The notes beneath the pieces were generated by a model. It was not told where the DNA came from and searched no databases. It saw only the letters and a program-made list of their open reading frames with translations. 64,000 nucleotides of DNA, taken from positions 124,001 to 188,000 of the forward strand of contig NZ_VHKL01000011.1 in the NCBI RefSeq assembly GCF_007474605.1. The letters are read 5' to 3'. The stretch comes from Rhodoligotrophos appendicifer (lineage in GTDB: Bacteria > Pseudomonadota > Alphaproteobacteria > Rhizobiales > Im1). The position numbers and the translations under genes are program-made. This document shows, piece by piece, positions 16,266 through 24,898 of the stretch; position 1 is the stretch's first letter, and each line of letters begins with the position of its first letter.

Positions 16266-17180
16266 ATGGGACACGGCCGCAGCTGCTTTTCGGAACAGTC
16301 AGATCATCCATATTCCGGCTCCGGCGGGCCGGAGATGGCGCAGCGATTCGATCAAGCGGAGCAGGCGCTGCACGGCAGCAAACCGCCCCCCAAGGTGACC
16401 GAAGCCATCGTCTCCGGCGTGCTTCCCGACATCACCGACCTCTGGGTGGCCGAGAGCTTTGTGCGAAAGCGGCTGCTTGCCCAGACCAGGACCGCGGCGG
16501 AGCGCCACCGAGTCGACCGGTTCGTGGAGGCGCTGTTCGAAGGTGAGGTCGAGGAGTGCGAGTGCATCGTCGATTCGGCCATGGACGAGGTCGGAGACCC
16601 GCAGAGGGTGGTCGAGGTGCTCTTCGAGCCCACCGCGCAGATCATCGATCACGCCTGGCGCAACGACGAGAGGGATTTCCTGAAGATCACGGCGGCGATG
16701 TACCGAATGCAGAGGGTGTTCCGGCGGCTGACGTCGCTGCACCCGCCTGCCGCCGATATCGAGCCCGTGCGCTGCGCCCTGCTGGCGCCGGCCCCGGGCG
16801 AACAGCACATGTTCGGGCTCTCCGTGGTCGATGACGCCTTTCGACGGGCTGGTTGGGATGTGGATTGCTGCGGATGCGAGGAAGAGGCGGCCATGTTCAG
16901 CCTCGCCGCGGCGAATGAGTACCGGGTGATCGGGCTCTCGATCAGCACGGACCGGGTGGCGCCCGACATCTCCTCCATCGTCGGCAGGCTCCGATGCACT
17001 TCGCGCAACAAGTCGGTCGTGCTCATGGCGGGGGGAAGCTGGGTCATCGGAAGCCCACAATCGGCCATCGATGCCGGCTTCGATCTGGTCGCGGCGGATG
17101 CGATCTCGGCGGTGAAGACCGCGCGCCGGATCGTGAGCGCACGGGCCCGCATCGACTTCCCATCGATGGCGGCCGAATAG
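16266..17180 (+). CDS. aerR: cobalamin-binding photosynthesis regulator AerR/PpaA
   Basis: A 304-residue homologue of AerR/PpaA, the B12-dependent antirepressor partner of CrtJ/PpsR. The C-terminal half is a B12-binding fold: APGEQHMFGLSVVDDAFRR carries the His next to the cobalamin-binding loop, followed by GLSISTDRVAPDISS and VVLMAGGSW. The N-terminal helical part (about residues 25-150) is typical. The start is uncertain: the ATG at 16266 has a weak ribosome site, and the ATG at 16335 would give 281 residues. It sits directly upstream of ppsR (23 nt gap), the standard arrangement. Confidence 0.88.
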   Translation: MGHGRSCFSEQSDHPYSGSGGPEMAQRFDQAEQALHGSKPPPKVTEAIVSGVLPDITDLWVAESFVRKRLLAQTRTAAERHRVDRFVEALFEGEVEECECIVDSAMDEVGDPQRVVEVLFEPTAQIIDHAWRNDERDFLKITAAMYRMQRVFRRLTSLHPPAADIEPVRCALLAPAPGEQHMFGLSVVDDAFRRAGWDVDCCGCEEEAAMFSLAAANEYRVIGLSISTDRVAPDISSIVGRLRCTSRNKSVVLMAGGSWVIGSPQSAIDAGFDLVAADAISAVKTARRIVSARARIDFPSMAAE

Positions 17181-17203
17181 CATGAGGGTGTCAACAGAGG
17201 CCT

Positions 17204-18637
17204 ATGGAAAAACTCACTTCCGTTGAGGCGGCTCGCACATTGCAAAACCCGGGGGAGCTCTTCTCCGGGCTCGACGCCGATGCGTTTGCCAGAATCACGA
17301 CCGCCACTTCGGATGTCGCCGTCGTGCTGTCGCCCGACGGACTGGTCCTCGACATCGCGTATCGCGACCGGAGCCTGAAGGCCTGGGACCTCGAGGAGTG
17401 GGTCGGACGCTCCTGGAGCGAAACCGTCACCACTGAGAGCCGGGACAAAATCGACAATCTGCTGCTGGAGGCGGAGGTCCGGTCGCTGACCCGGTCGCGG
17501 CAGGTCAACCATCCCGCGAAAGGCCGGCACGACCTTCCCGTGGGTTACCTCGTCGTGTCGTTCTTCGAGTCTCCCTATCGAATCGCGCTGGGGACGGACC
17601 TGCGCGTCATGGCGCAGATGCAGCAGCGACTGGTGCGCGCGCAGATCGACATGGAGAAGGATTACCGGAAGCTGCGGGACATCGAGCAGCGCTATCGGAT
17701 CCTGTTCCACATCGCCGCCGAGCCGCTGTTCGTGGTGGATGCGCAGACACTGAAGATCCTCGACGCCAATGAGGGGCTCGCCCGGCTCCTGAACAAGCCC
17801 ATCAAGAAGCTGCTCGGGCTGCCCGCCGCCTTCGTCTTCGCCAAAGGCGACCAGACGCTGGCGGTGGAGAGATTGTCGGCGATGACCGGCCGGTCCAGTT
17901 CCGAGGTGTTCCACGCGTATCCCGCCTCCGAGACCGACTCGATGGTGGTCACCGTGACCCCGTTCCGGGAGACGGGACGGACCAATCTCCTGGTGTCGCT
18001 CACCACCGACGAGGGCATCCCGGCGGAGGGGGCCGCCTCCAAGGCGAATATTGCCGAGGTCGTCGAGAACCTGCCGCTGGGCGTGGTGATCATCGATTCG
18101 AGCGGCATCATCATCGAGGCGAACCCGGCCTTTCTCGACCTGATCCGGGTGGTGACGCTGGATCTGATCGAGGACCGGGGCTTGGACAAATGGCTGGGCG
18201 GATCGAGCGTCGACCTGCAGGTCCTCATGGCCAATCTGCGCGAGCATGGCGCGGTGCGCCGATTTTCATCGGTCATCCGCAACGAGGGGGGCGGCACGGA
18301 ATCCGTTGAGATCTCCGCGGTGCGCGTGGCGGGCCGGGACGGCGTCGTCTTCGGGCTGGTGATCCGGGAGATGCCGCCGCAGAGCACCCAGCCGCCGGAA
18401 CTGGGGGGCGAGCCGGGGGGATCGACGAAGCTCACCGACCTGGTGGGCCGGGTGCCCCTGAAGGACCTGGTCCGGGACACTGCGGAGATCATCGAAAAGC
18501 TCTGTATCGAGACTGCGCTCAGCCTGACCGACGACAATCGGGCCTCCGCCGCCGACATGCTCGGCCTGAGCCGCCAGAGCCTGTACAACAAGCTCAAACG
18601 ATATGGCATCCTGCAAATGGACGATGCCGGCGAGTAA
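17204..18637 (+). CDS. ppsR: photosynthesis repressor PpsR/CrtJ
   Basis: A 477-residue redox- and light-responsive repressor of photosynthesis genes. It has an N-terminal PAS-like domain, a helical linker (MAQMQQRLVRAQIDMEKDYRK), two further PAS domains (about residues 160-280 and 290-395) and a C-terminal Fis-type helix-turn-helix (NRASAADMLGLSRQSLYNKL). The whole protein has a single Cys, Cys434, just before the HTH, matching the conserved redox Cys of the family; the second Cys used for an intramolecular disulfide in CrtJ is missing. AGAGG precedes the ATG. It is cotranscribed with aerR by position. Confidence 0.95.
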   Translation: MEKLTSVEAARTLQNPGELFSGLDADAFARITTATSDVAVVLSPDGLVLDIAYRDRSLKAWDLEEWVGRSWSETVTTESRDKIDNLLLEAEVRSLTRSRQVNHPAKGRHDLPVGYLVVSFFESPYRIALGTDLRVMAQMQQRLVRAQIDMEKDYRKLRDIEQRYRILFHIAAEPLFVVDAQTLKILDANEGLARLLNKPIKKLLGLPAAFVFAKGDQTLAVERLSAMTGRSSSEVFHAYPASETDSMVVTVTPFRETGRTNLLVSLTTDEGIPAEGAASKANIAEVVENLPLGVVIIDSSGIIIEANPAFLDLIRVVTLDLIEDRGLDKWLGGSSVDLQVLMANLREHGAVRRFSSVIRNEGGGTESVEISAVRVAGRDGVVFGLVIREMPPQSTQPPELGGEPGGSTKLTDLVGRVPLKDLVRDTAEIIEKLCIETALSLTDDNRASAADMLGLSRQSLYNKLKRYGILQMDDAGE

Positions 18638-18668
18638 GTTCACAGCATCGCGAACTCCTCCGCAGAAG

Positions 18669-18686
18669 TGTCAATTGAAGTTGACG
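18669..18686. promoter_or_regulatory. candidate PpsR/CrtJ box upstream of bchG
   Basis: TGTCAATTGAAGTTGACG is a near-perfect inverted repeat TGTCA-N8-TGACG, one base from the consensus TGT-N12-ACA. It lies 30 nt before the bchG start and 31 nt after the ppsR stop, so it could control the bchG-bchP operon separately from ppsR. It has the same final ACG as the site before bchF. Confidence 0.65.
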
Positions 18687-18715
18687 ATCTGGACTGTAAA
18701 TATTAGCGTTTATGC

Positions 18716-19624
18716 ATGACCGATCCTGTCGCCGTACAGCGCCGCATCACGGTTCCCAGCCTCGCTGCGACGCTCGAGCTGCTGAAGCCGCTGACATGGT
18801 TCGCGCCCATGTGGGCCTTTGGTTGCGGTGTCGTCTCGTCGGGAATTTCCGTCACCGACCGGTGGCCCTATGTGGTGGGCGGCATCCTGCTGGCCGGGCC
18901 GCTGGTGTGCGGCACGAGCCAAGCGGTCAATGACTGGTATGACCGGGACGTCGACGCGATCAACGAGCCGCACCGGGTCATCCCCTCAGGCCGCATGCCG
19001 GGGCGATGGGGCTTCCATGTGGCGGTCGCCAACACGATCCTGTCGCTGTTCGTCGCCTATTGGCTGGGGCCGTGGGTGTTCGGCGCGGCGATCATCGGGC
19101 TGGCGCTGGCCTGGGCCTATAGCGCGCCGCCGCTCCGGCTGAAGCGCAGCGGCTGGTATGGGCCGGGCGCGGTGGGGCTGTGCTACGAGGGCCTGCCCTG
19201 GTTCACCGCGGCGGCAGCGGCCTCGGGCGGATTTCCCGGCACCGCCGTGGTCTGGGTGGCCCTGCTCTACAGCATCGGCGCCCATGGGATCATGACCCTC
19301 AACGATTTCAAATCCGTGGAGGGCGACCGGCAGATGGGACTGGCGAGCCTGCCGGCAGTGCTCGGCGTCGACCGGGCGGCCCGGCTCGCCTGCATCATCA
19401 TGGCCGTGCCCCAACTGGCGGTCATCGCGCTGCTGGTCGGCTGGGGCTATCCGCTGCACGCTCTGATCGTCGCCGTCCTGGTCGCCGGGCAGATCGGGTG
19501 CATGGCGCGCATGTTGCGGGATCCGCTGCGGTTTGCGTCCTGGTACAATGCCACGGGGACGACGATGTATGTGTCCGGCATGCTGGCCTGCGCCTTCGCC
19601 ATCCGCTCGCTGCAGGGAGGCTAG
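18716..19624 (+). CDS. bchG: bacteriochlorophyll synthase (geranylgeranyl transferase)
   Basis: Membrane UbiA-type prenyltransferase that esterifies bacteriochlorophyllide a with geranylgeranyl or phytyl diphosphate. The 302-residue, roughly eight-helix protein has the first Asp-rich motif NDWYDRDVDAINEPHR followed by VIPSGRMPG, and the second motif LNDFKSVEGDRQMGLASL. No clear Shine-Dalgarno sequence precedes the ATG. It heads the bchG-pucC-bchP operon. Confidence 0.96.
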   Translation: MTDPVAVQRRITVPSLAATLELLKPLTWFAPMWAFGCGVVSSGISVTDRWPYVVGGILLAGPLVCGTSQAVNDWYDRDVDAINEPHRVIPSGRMPGRWGFHVAVANTILSLFVAYWLGPWVFGAAIIGLALAWAYSAPPLRLKRSGWYGPGAVGLCYEGLPWFTAAAAASGGFPGTAVVWVALLYSIGAHGIMTLNDFKSVEGDRQMGLASLPAVLGVDRAARLACIIMAVPQLAVIALLVGWGYPLHALIVAVLVAGQIGCMARMLRDPLRFASWYNATGTTMYVSGMLACAFAIRSLQGG

Positions 19625-19626
19625 AG

Positions 19627-20979
19627 ATGGGGGCGACGCCTCTCGGTTGGATCGGCATCCTGCGGCTGGCCCTGGTTCAGGCCTCGCTCGGATCGATCGT
19701 GGTACTGACGACATCGACGCTCAACCGGATCATGGTGGTCGAGCTCGGGCTGGCGGCGACCATTCCCGGGGCTCTGGTGGGGCTCCATTACGGGGTGCAG
19801 ATCGCCCGGCCCTTGTGGGGCCATGGCTCGGACAGAGGGGGGCGGCGGACGCCGTGGATCATCGGCGGCGTCGCCCTGCTGGCGTTTGCGGGGACCGGAG
19901 CTGCCGTTGCCACCGCGGTCATGGCGGAGCATTTCGCGCTCGGGCTCACGCTGGCCATCCTCGACTTCATGCTGATCGGCTTCGGGGTGGGTGCGGCCGG
20001 CACCTCGCTCCTCGCACTTCTCGCCTCCAAAGTGGCGCCCGAACGCCGGCCGGCGGCGGCGACCGTCGTGTGGGTGATGATGATCTTCGGGATCGCCGTC
20101 ACCGCGATCGTGTCCGGGCGGTTCCTCGATCCCTTCTCCATGGAGCGGCTCATCGAAGTGACGGCCGTCACGGGCCTGCTGGCGCTTGCGGTGACCTGGA
20201 TCGCCGTGGCCGGCGTCGAGGGGCCGGCGCCTGAGGCCGCTGTGCCGAAGGAGGGCCGCGCCCCGCCCGCCGCGACGTTCCGCGAGAGCCTGGAGGATGC
20301 CTGGGCCGATCCGGCGGCGCGGCTGTTCACGATCTTCGTGTTCGTCTCGATGCTGGGATACAGCATGCAGGACCTCATCCTGGAGCCGTTCGCCGGCCTC
20401 GTCTTCGCCATGACGCCGGGCCAGACGACCACCCTGTCCGGCATCCAGAATGGCGGCGTGTTCATGGGGATGGGGCTGGTGGGCATCGCCGGCAGCCTGC
20501 TGGCGAAGTCCCATCCATGGCTGCTCCGGGCCTTTACCGTGGGTGGCTGCGTCGCCTCGGGCCTGGCTCTCGCGATGCTCGCCGCGTCAGCCTGGGCCCC
20601 TTCGTCCTGGCCGCTCACGGCGAATGTGTTCGCGCTGGGCTTTGCCAATGGGGTGTTCGCCGTGGCGGCGATCGCGTCGATGATGGCGCTGGCGGGTGCC
20701 GCCGGACCGTCACGGGTCGGTCTGCGCATGGGCCTCTGGGGGGCCGCGCAGGCGATCGCCTTCGGGCTCGGAGGCTTCGCGGGAACAGTCGCCGTGGACA
20801 TGGTGCGCGTGCTGGGCGGTGCGATCCCGCTGGCCTATGGATCGGTGTTCCTCCTGGAGGGCGCGATCTTCCTCGCTGCGGCCGGACTCGCCCATCGCAT
20901 CGGCATCATGAACGCGACCACGCCGAGCCCGGGACACAAGCGCATTGCCTATGCGGCGACAATCGAGGGCGCACAATGA
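19627..20979 (+). CDS. PucC-family (BCD) transporter of the bchG-bchP operon
   Basis: A 450-residue, 12-helix major facilitator of the BCD family, homologous to the ORF428/bch2 product usually found between bchG and bchP. Family features are LTTSTLNRIMVVELGLAA and SMQDLILEPFAGLVFAM. The role is thought to be bacteriochlorophyll handling or light-harvesting assembly. The ATG at 19627 starts MGATPLGWIG after GGGAGG and follows the bchG stop by 2 nt; the longer in-frame extension into bchG is not used. The stop overlaps the bchP start (ATGA). Compare lhaA at 5844. Confidence 0.92.
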   Translation: MGATPLGWIGILRLALVQASLGSIVVLTTSTLNRIMVVELGLAATIPGALVGLHYGVQIARPLWGHGSDRGGRRTPWIIGGVALLAFAGTGAAVATAVMAEHFALGLTLAILDFMLIGFGVGAAGTSLLALLASKVAPERRPAAATVVWVMMIFGIAVTAIVSGRFLDPFSMERLIEVTAVTGLLALAVTWIAVAGVEGPAPEAAVPKEGRAPPAATFRESLEDAWADPAARLFTIFVFVSMLGYSMQDLILEPFAGLVFAMTPGQTTTLSGIQNGGVFMGMGLVGIAGSLLAKSHPWLLRAFTVGGCVASGLALAMLAASAWAPSSWPLTANVFALGFANGVFAVAAIASMMALAGAAGPSRVGLRMGLWGAAQAIAFGLGGFAGTVAVDMVRVLGGAIPLAYGSVFLLEGAIFLAAAGLAHRIGIMNATTPSPGHKRIAYAATIEGAQ

Positions 20980-22181
20980 TCAGCACACGGAGCGAAAGAC
21001 CCGATTACGACGTCGTCATCGTTGGCGGAGGTCCCGCGGGGGCCACTGCGGCCACGGATCTCGCGACCGCTGGCCGGCGGGTCCTGCTGCTGGACCGGGA
21101 GGGGCGGACCAAGCCCTGTGGCGGAGCCATCCCGACGCGGGCGATCACCGATTTCGACATCCCACCGCAGATGATCACCGCCCGCATCCGATCGGCGCGG
21201 ATCGTCGCTCCGTCGGCCATGAGCGTCGACATGAAGATCGATGACGGGTTCGTGGGGATGGTCGACCGCGACGTGTTCGATGGCTGGCTGCGGCAGCGCG
21301 CCGGCGCGACGGGCGCCGAGGTGCGGGCGGCGACCTTCTCCAGCTCGGGCCGTGGCGCAAAGGGCGAGCTGACCGTGTCGTTCGTGGAGAAGGGGGCGGA
21401 ACGGACCAGCCGCACCGTGACCGCGGGCATGATCATCGGGGCGGACGGGGCGAATTCCGCGGTCCGGAGGGCCTGTTTCGGCAAGGATGTGAAGCCGCCT
21501 TACGTCTTTGCCTATCATGAGATCATCCGCTCGCCCGAGGCGAAGAGCGAAGGGTTCGATCCGCAGCGCTGCGACGTCTACTACCAGGGACGGATCTCTC
21601 CGGATTTCTATGGGTGGGTGTTCCCGCATGGCGAGACGACGAGCGTCGGGGTCGGAAGCGCCGTCAAGGGCTTCGACCTCAAGGAGGCGACCCGGCTGCT
21701 GCGCGAGACCGCCGGGCTCGGCAGCTCCAGCCTGATCCGCGAGGAGGGAGCGCCCCTGCCGCTGAAGCCCTTGCGGCGATGGGACAATGGAAAGGATATC
21801 CTGCTGGCCGGAGATGCCGCCGGGGTGGTCGCGCCGTCGTCGGGGGAGGGGATCTATTACGCCATGCTGTGCGGGCGCCTGGCGGCCCAATCGGCGACCG
21901 AGTTCCTGGAGAGCGGAAATCCGAGGGCGCTCGCCAGCGCTCGAAAGCGGTTCATGCGCGAGCATGGACGCGTGTTCCTGATCCTCGGCTTCATGCAAGC
22001 CTTCTGGTATCGGAACGACAAGCGGCGGGAGCGCTTCGTCGCCATCTGCGCCGATCCGGACGTGCAGCGGCTGACCTGGGAGTCCTACCTCAACAAGCGG
22101 CTGGTCTGGAGCGATCCGCTCGGCCATATCCGCGTGTTCTTCAAGGATCTTCGCCAGATCTTCCGGCTGGCCTCACAGTAA
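20976..22181 (+). CDS. bchP: geranylgeranyl reductase
   Basis: Flavoprotein that reduces the geranylgeranyl tail of bacteriochlorophyll to phytyl in three steps. The 401-residue protein has the FAD dinucleotide fold VVIVGGGPAGATAATDLA at residues 13-30 and the second FAD motif LLAGDAAGVVAPSSGEGI. DREGRTKPCGGAIPTRA is typical of the family. The start overlaps the preceding gene as ATGA. Confidence 0.95.
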   Translation: MISTRSERPDYDVVIVGGGPAGATAATDLATAGRRVLLLDREGRTKPCGGAIPTRAITDFDIPPQMITARIRSARIVAPSAMSVDMKIDDGFVGMVDRDVFDGWLRQRAGATGAEVRAATFSSSGRGAKGELTVSFVEKGAERTSRTVTAGMIIGADGANSAVRRACFGKDVKPPYVFAYHEIIRSPEAKSEGFDPQRCDVYYQGRISPDFYGWVFPHGETTSVGVGSAVKGFDLKEATRLLRETAGLGSSSLIREEGAPLPLKPLRRWDNGKDILLAGDAAGVVAPSSGEGIYYAMLCGRLAAQSATEFLESGNPRALASARKRFMREHGRVFLILGFMQAFWYRNDKRRERFVAICADPDVQRLTWESYLNKRLVWSDPLGHIRVFFKDLRQIFRLASQ

Positions 22182-22196
22182 CCAGGGACGTCTCCG

Positions 22197-22469
22197 GTGA
22201 TCGAGTCCCTGGTGCTGAGCGGTTGGATCTGCATCGTCGCCATCGTCGTGCTCGGGCTCGAGGCCGCCCTGGTCCTCAGCCTGCTGAAGGGGAGGAACGG
22301 GGGCCGAAAGGTCCTGGTGCCCTTCGTGGCCAATCTGTGCGCCGGGCTGTTCCTGATCCTGGCGCTTCGGGCCGCGCTCGTCGGATCGGGCGCCATCGCC
22401 ATCGCGATCTGGCTGAGCCTGGGATTTGCGGCGCATATCGCCGACAGCTGGTCCCGGCTCAGCCGCTAG
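22197..22469 (+). CDS. small inner-membrane protein downstream of bchP, unknown function
   Basis: A 90-residue protein with three hydrophobic stretches (about residues 5-30, 41-60 and 64-82) separated by a basic loop KGRNGGRK. It starts with GTG 15 nt after the bchP stop and ends the bchG operon, so it is probably cotranscribed with chlorophyll genes. I do not recognise the family. Possible roles are a membrane factor for bacteriochlorophyll synthesis or an unrelated passenger. Confidence 0.7.
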   Translation: MIESLVLSGWICIVAIVVLGLEAALVLSLLKGRNGGRKVLVPFVANLCAGLFLILALRAALVGSGAIAIAIWLSLGFAAHIADSWSRLSR

Positions 22470-22579
22470 CCCGACCAAGGTTCAGCCTTCCGCTTTCAGT
22501 GATTTTCCGAAGAGATGATGCCGTAGGCGTTTTATACGTAGCGGAATTTCCACGATGGTCATGTTGACGCGCGACACCA

Positions 22580-22673
22580 TATAATAAACGTCAGAGGCGA
22601 TCTTACCAGATCGACACGACTCGACATCTCCGTTGCTTGAGGCAACGGGAGAATTCTTGCTCAAACAAGCAAG
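22580..22673 (+). promoter_or_regulatory. possible -10 element and structured leader of the DUF2189 gene
   Basis: TATAAT at 22580-22585 could be a -10 box; I see no well-spaced -35. Downstream are three perfect short stem-loops: 22598-22613 (CGATCT/AGATCG), 22630-22648 (CCGTTGC/GCAACGG) and 22656-22673 (CTTGCT/AGCAAG). The last 3' arm reaches into AAGGA, the likely ribosome site of the gene starting at 22684. Confidence 0.35.
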
Positions 22674-22683
22674 GACTTCAGCC

Positions 22684-23496
22684 ATGTCAAAGTCTCACGT
22701 TCTCACACATTCTCTTGCAGCGTCCATTAGACCTGAAGTCAGACAGATCACGACCGCGGACGTGTTCGACGCCCTCCGTCTCGGGTGGCGGGATTTTCTC
22801 AAGAAGCCATCCCATCTGATTTTCCTCGGCCTGATCTATCCCCTGCTGGGATTGATCCTGGCCACGTGGGCATCGGGTGGCAACGCGCTGCAGTTCATCT
22901 ATCCGCTGATCTCCGGATTCGCGTTGCTCGGGCCTCTCGCTGCGATCCTGCTCTACGAGATCAGCCGTCGCGCCGAACTGAAGATGGATACAAGCTGGGG
23001 AGAGCTCATCGACCTGTGGAGGTCGCCGGCGCTGCCCGCGCTGGGGCTGGTCGGCCTGATGCTGCTGGTCGTGTTCGTCGCCTGGCTGTTCTCTGCACAG
23101 CTGCTGTATGAGTGGCTGTACGGTCCGATCGCACCGGAAACGGCGTCGGGATTTCTTGCAGATGTCTTCACCACGCAGCGCGGCTGGACATTGATCGTGC
23201 TGGGGAACCTGATCGGCCTCCTCTATGCGTTCGTGGTTCTGAGCACGACGGTGGTGGCGTTTCCGTTGATTCTCGACCGCCAAGCCGGTCCGGTCACGGC
23301 GATACAGACCTCGTTGCGGGCGATGATGGCCAATCCGGTTCCGGTGATGCTGTGGGGTCTGATCGTGGCGGTCGGGCTCGTGCTGGGATCGCTGCCGCTG
23401 TTCGTGGGGCTCGCGGTCGTCATGCCGGTGCTCGGACATGCAACCTGGCATCTCTACCGGAAGATCGTGCGGGCTCCCGACGGCGTTAGGCTCTAG
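22684..23496 (+). CDS. DUF2189 family integral membrane protein
   Basis: A 270-residue membrane protein of the DUF2189 family, with about six hydrophobic segments, a cytoplasmic N-terminus (ITTADVFDALRLGWRDFLKKPSHLIFLG) and the family's central TVVAFPLILDR segment. Members are widespread in alphaproteobacteria and are often described loosely as linked to the cytochrome c oxidase region; the function is unknown. The ATG at 22684 has AAGGA upstream; an in-frame start at 22633 would lie within the hairpin leader. The gene ends tail-to-tail with cbbY, overlapping by 4 nt. Confidence 0.85.
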   Translation: MSKSHVLTHSLAASIRPEVRQITTADVFDALRLGWRDFLKKPSHLIFLGLIYPLLGLILATWASGGNALQFIYPLISGFALLGPLAAILLYEISRRAELKMDTSWGELIDLWRSPALPALGLVGLMLLVVFVAWLFSAQLLYEWLYGPIAPETASGFLADVFTTQRGWTLIVLGNLIGLLYAFVVLSTTVVAFPLILDRQAGPVTAIQTSLRAMMANPVPVMLWGLIVAVGLVLGSLPLFVGLAVVMPVLGHATWHLYRKIVRAPDGVRL

Positions 23497-24236
23497 GGAC
23501 GGTGGACATAGGCGGCTCCGGCCCCGGTTGAGCCCAGCTGCACCAGACGGTCGAGGGTCAGAGCGTCGCTGCGGTCGAGGATCAGATCGGCCATGGTGAC
23601 GTCCTCGCCTCGACAATACAGGCTCGGAACGACCACGACGCGAAGGCGTGCGGCCTTTGCCGCAAGCACGCCGTTGCGGGAGTCCTCGATCGCCAGGCAA
23701 CGGGCCGGCGGCAGGTCAAGGCGCTGGCAGGCCAGGAGGTAGGCATCGGGAGCCGGCTTCTTGCGGGCCACCATGCCTCCGGCCACGATGACCGGGAACA
23801 GACGCCGAGCCTTGCAGCCGAAGGTCGCCTCGATGAGAACCTCGACATTCTCCAGGCTGGTGGTGGTGGCGATCGCGAGCCGCAGGGAGGCCGCCCGGGC
23901 CGCTTCGACGAGTGCGGCGATGCCAGGCCTGAGCACGACCGCCCCGGCTTCCACAAAGGCCGCATAGGCCGCGTTCTTGGCCCGGTGGAGATGCTTGAGC
24001 TCCGCATCAGTGGCCGGCATGCCCACCAGGTTTGCATAGTGGCGCATCCGCTCGATCCCGCCGGTCACGGCCAGCAGCTGCCGGTAGAGGTCGACATCCC
24101 AGGACCAGCCGATCCCCGCGTCCGAAAACGCCAGATTGAAGGCCTGGCGATGATGATCCTCGGTTTCCGCCAGAGTGCCATCAACGTCGAAGATCAGGGC
24201 CTCGACCGCTGGGGCGGCACGCCCGCGACTGCTCAC
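23493..24236 (-). CDS. cbbY: CbbY-type HAD phosphatase
   Basis: A 247-residue haloacid-dehalogenase hydrolase. CbbY in Rhodobacter dephosphorylates xylulose-1,5-bisphosphate, a RuBisCO inhibitor. HAD motif I is [12 protein letters not shown] (residues 16-27), motif II is [11 protein letters not shown], the motif III Lys lies in [10 protein letters not shown], and motif IV is [10 protein letters not shown]. It starts with GTG overlapping the epimerase stop and is the last gene of the cbb operon. Confidence 0.92.
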   Translation of the reverse strand: MSSRGRAAPAVEALIFDVDGTLAETEDHHRQAFNLAFSDAGIGWSWDVDLYRQLLAVTGGIERMRHYANLVGMPATDAELKHLHRAKNAAYAAFVEAGAVVLRPGIAALVEAARAASLRLAIATTTSLENVEVLIEATFGCKARRLFPVIVAGGMVARKKPAPDAYLLACQRLDLPPARCLAIEDSRNGVLAAKAARLRVVVVPSLYCRGEDVTMADLILDRSDALTLDRLVQLGSTGAGAAYVHRP

Positions 24237-24898
24237 GACACCGTCTCAATGGAGCGGCGGATCGCGGCGATGTTGGAGGCATAGGCGGAGGGGCCCTCCT
24301 GGAAGATCGCCGAGCCGGCAACGAGGATGTCGGCTCCCGCCTCCACGACCCAGGGGGCGGTCAGAGGGGTCACTCCACCATCGACCTCGATAAGGATCGG
24401 GCGGCGGCCGATCATCTCCTTCACCCGTCGCACCTTGTGGACGATGGAGGGGATGAAGGCCTGGCCGCCAAAGCCCGGGTTGACGGTCATGAGCAGGATC
24501 AGGTCGAGACGGTCGAGCACATAGTCGAGGACGCTTTCGGGCGTCGAGGGATTGAGGGATACGCCGGCCTTCTTGCCCAAGGCGCGGATCGCCTGGAGCG
24601 AACGATCGAGATGGGGGCCCGCCTCGGCATGCACCGTGATGACGTCGCAGCCGGCCTCGGCAAAGGCTGCAAGATAGGGATCGGCGGGCGCGATCATGAG
24701 GTGACAGTCGAAGGTCTTGGAGGTGAGGCCGCGCAATGACTTGATGACCGGCGGCCCGAAGGTGATGTTGGGCACGAAGTGGCCGTCCATGACGTCGAGA
24801 TGGACCCAATCGGCGCCGGCGGCCATGACGGCGTGGATCTCTTCGCCCAGCCGGGAAAAATCGGCAGACAGGATGGACGGCGCGATGAGGGTGGTCAT
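24233..24898 (-). CDS. cbbE: ribulose-phosphate 3-epimerase
   Basis: Interconverts ribulose-5-phosphate and xylulose-5-phosphate to feed phosphoribulokinase. The 221-residue TIM barrel has the family sequences [31 protein letters not shown] (metal ligands), [18 protein letters not shown] and [10 protein letters not shown]. The start overlaps cbbX as ATGA and the stop overlaps cbbY. Because it lies in the cbb operon I use cbbE rather than rpe; a separate housekeeping copy may exist elsewhere. Confidence 0.95.
   Translation of the reverse strand: MTTLIAPSILSADFSRLGEEIHAVMAAGADWVHLDVMDGHFVPNITFGPPVIKSLRGLTSKTFDCHLMIAPADPYLAAFAEAGCDVITVHAEAGPHLDRSLQAIRALGKKAGVSLNPSTPESVLDYVLDRLDLILLMTVNPGFGGQAFIPSIVHKVRRVKEMIGRRPILIEVDGGVTPLTAPWVVEAGADILVAGSAIFQEGPSAYASNIAAIRRSIETVS

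Noticed and set aside
22564-22585. TTGACG plus TATAAT as a sigma-70 promoter before the DUF2189 gene
   Set aside because: The two elements are only 10 nt apart, too close to act together as -35 and -10.
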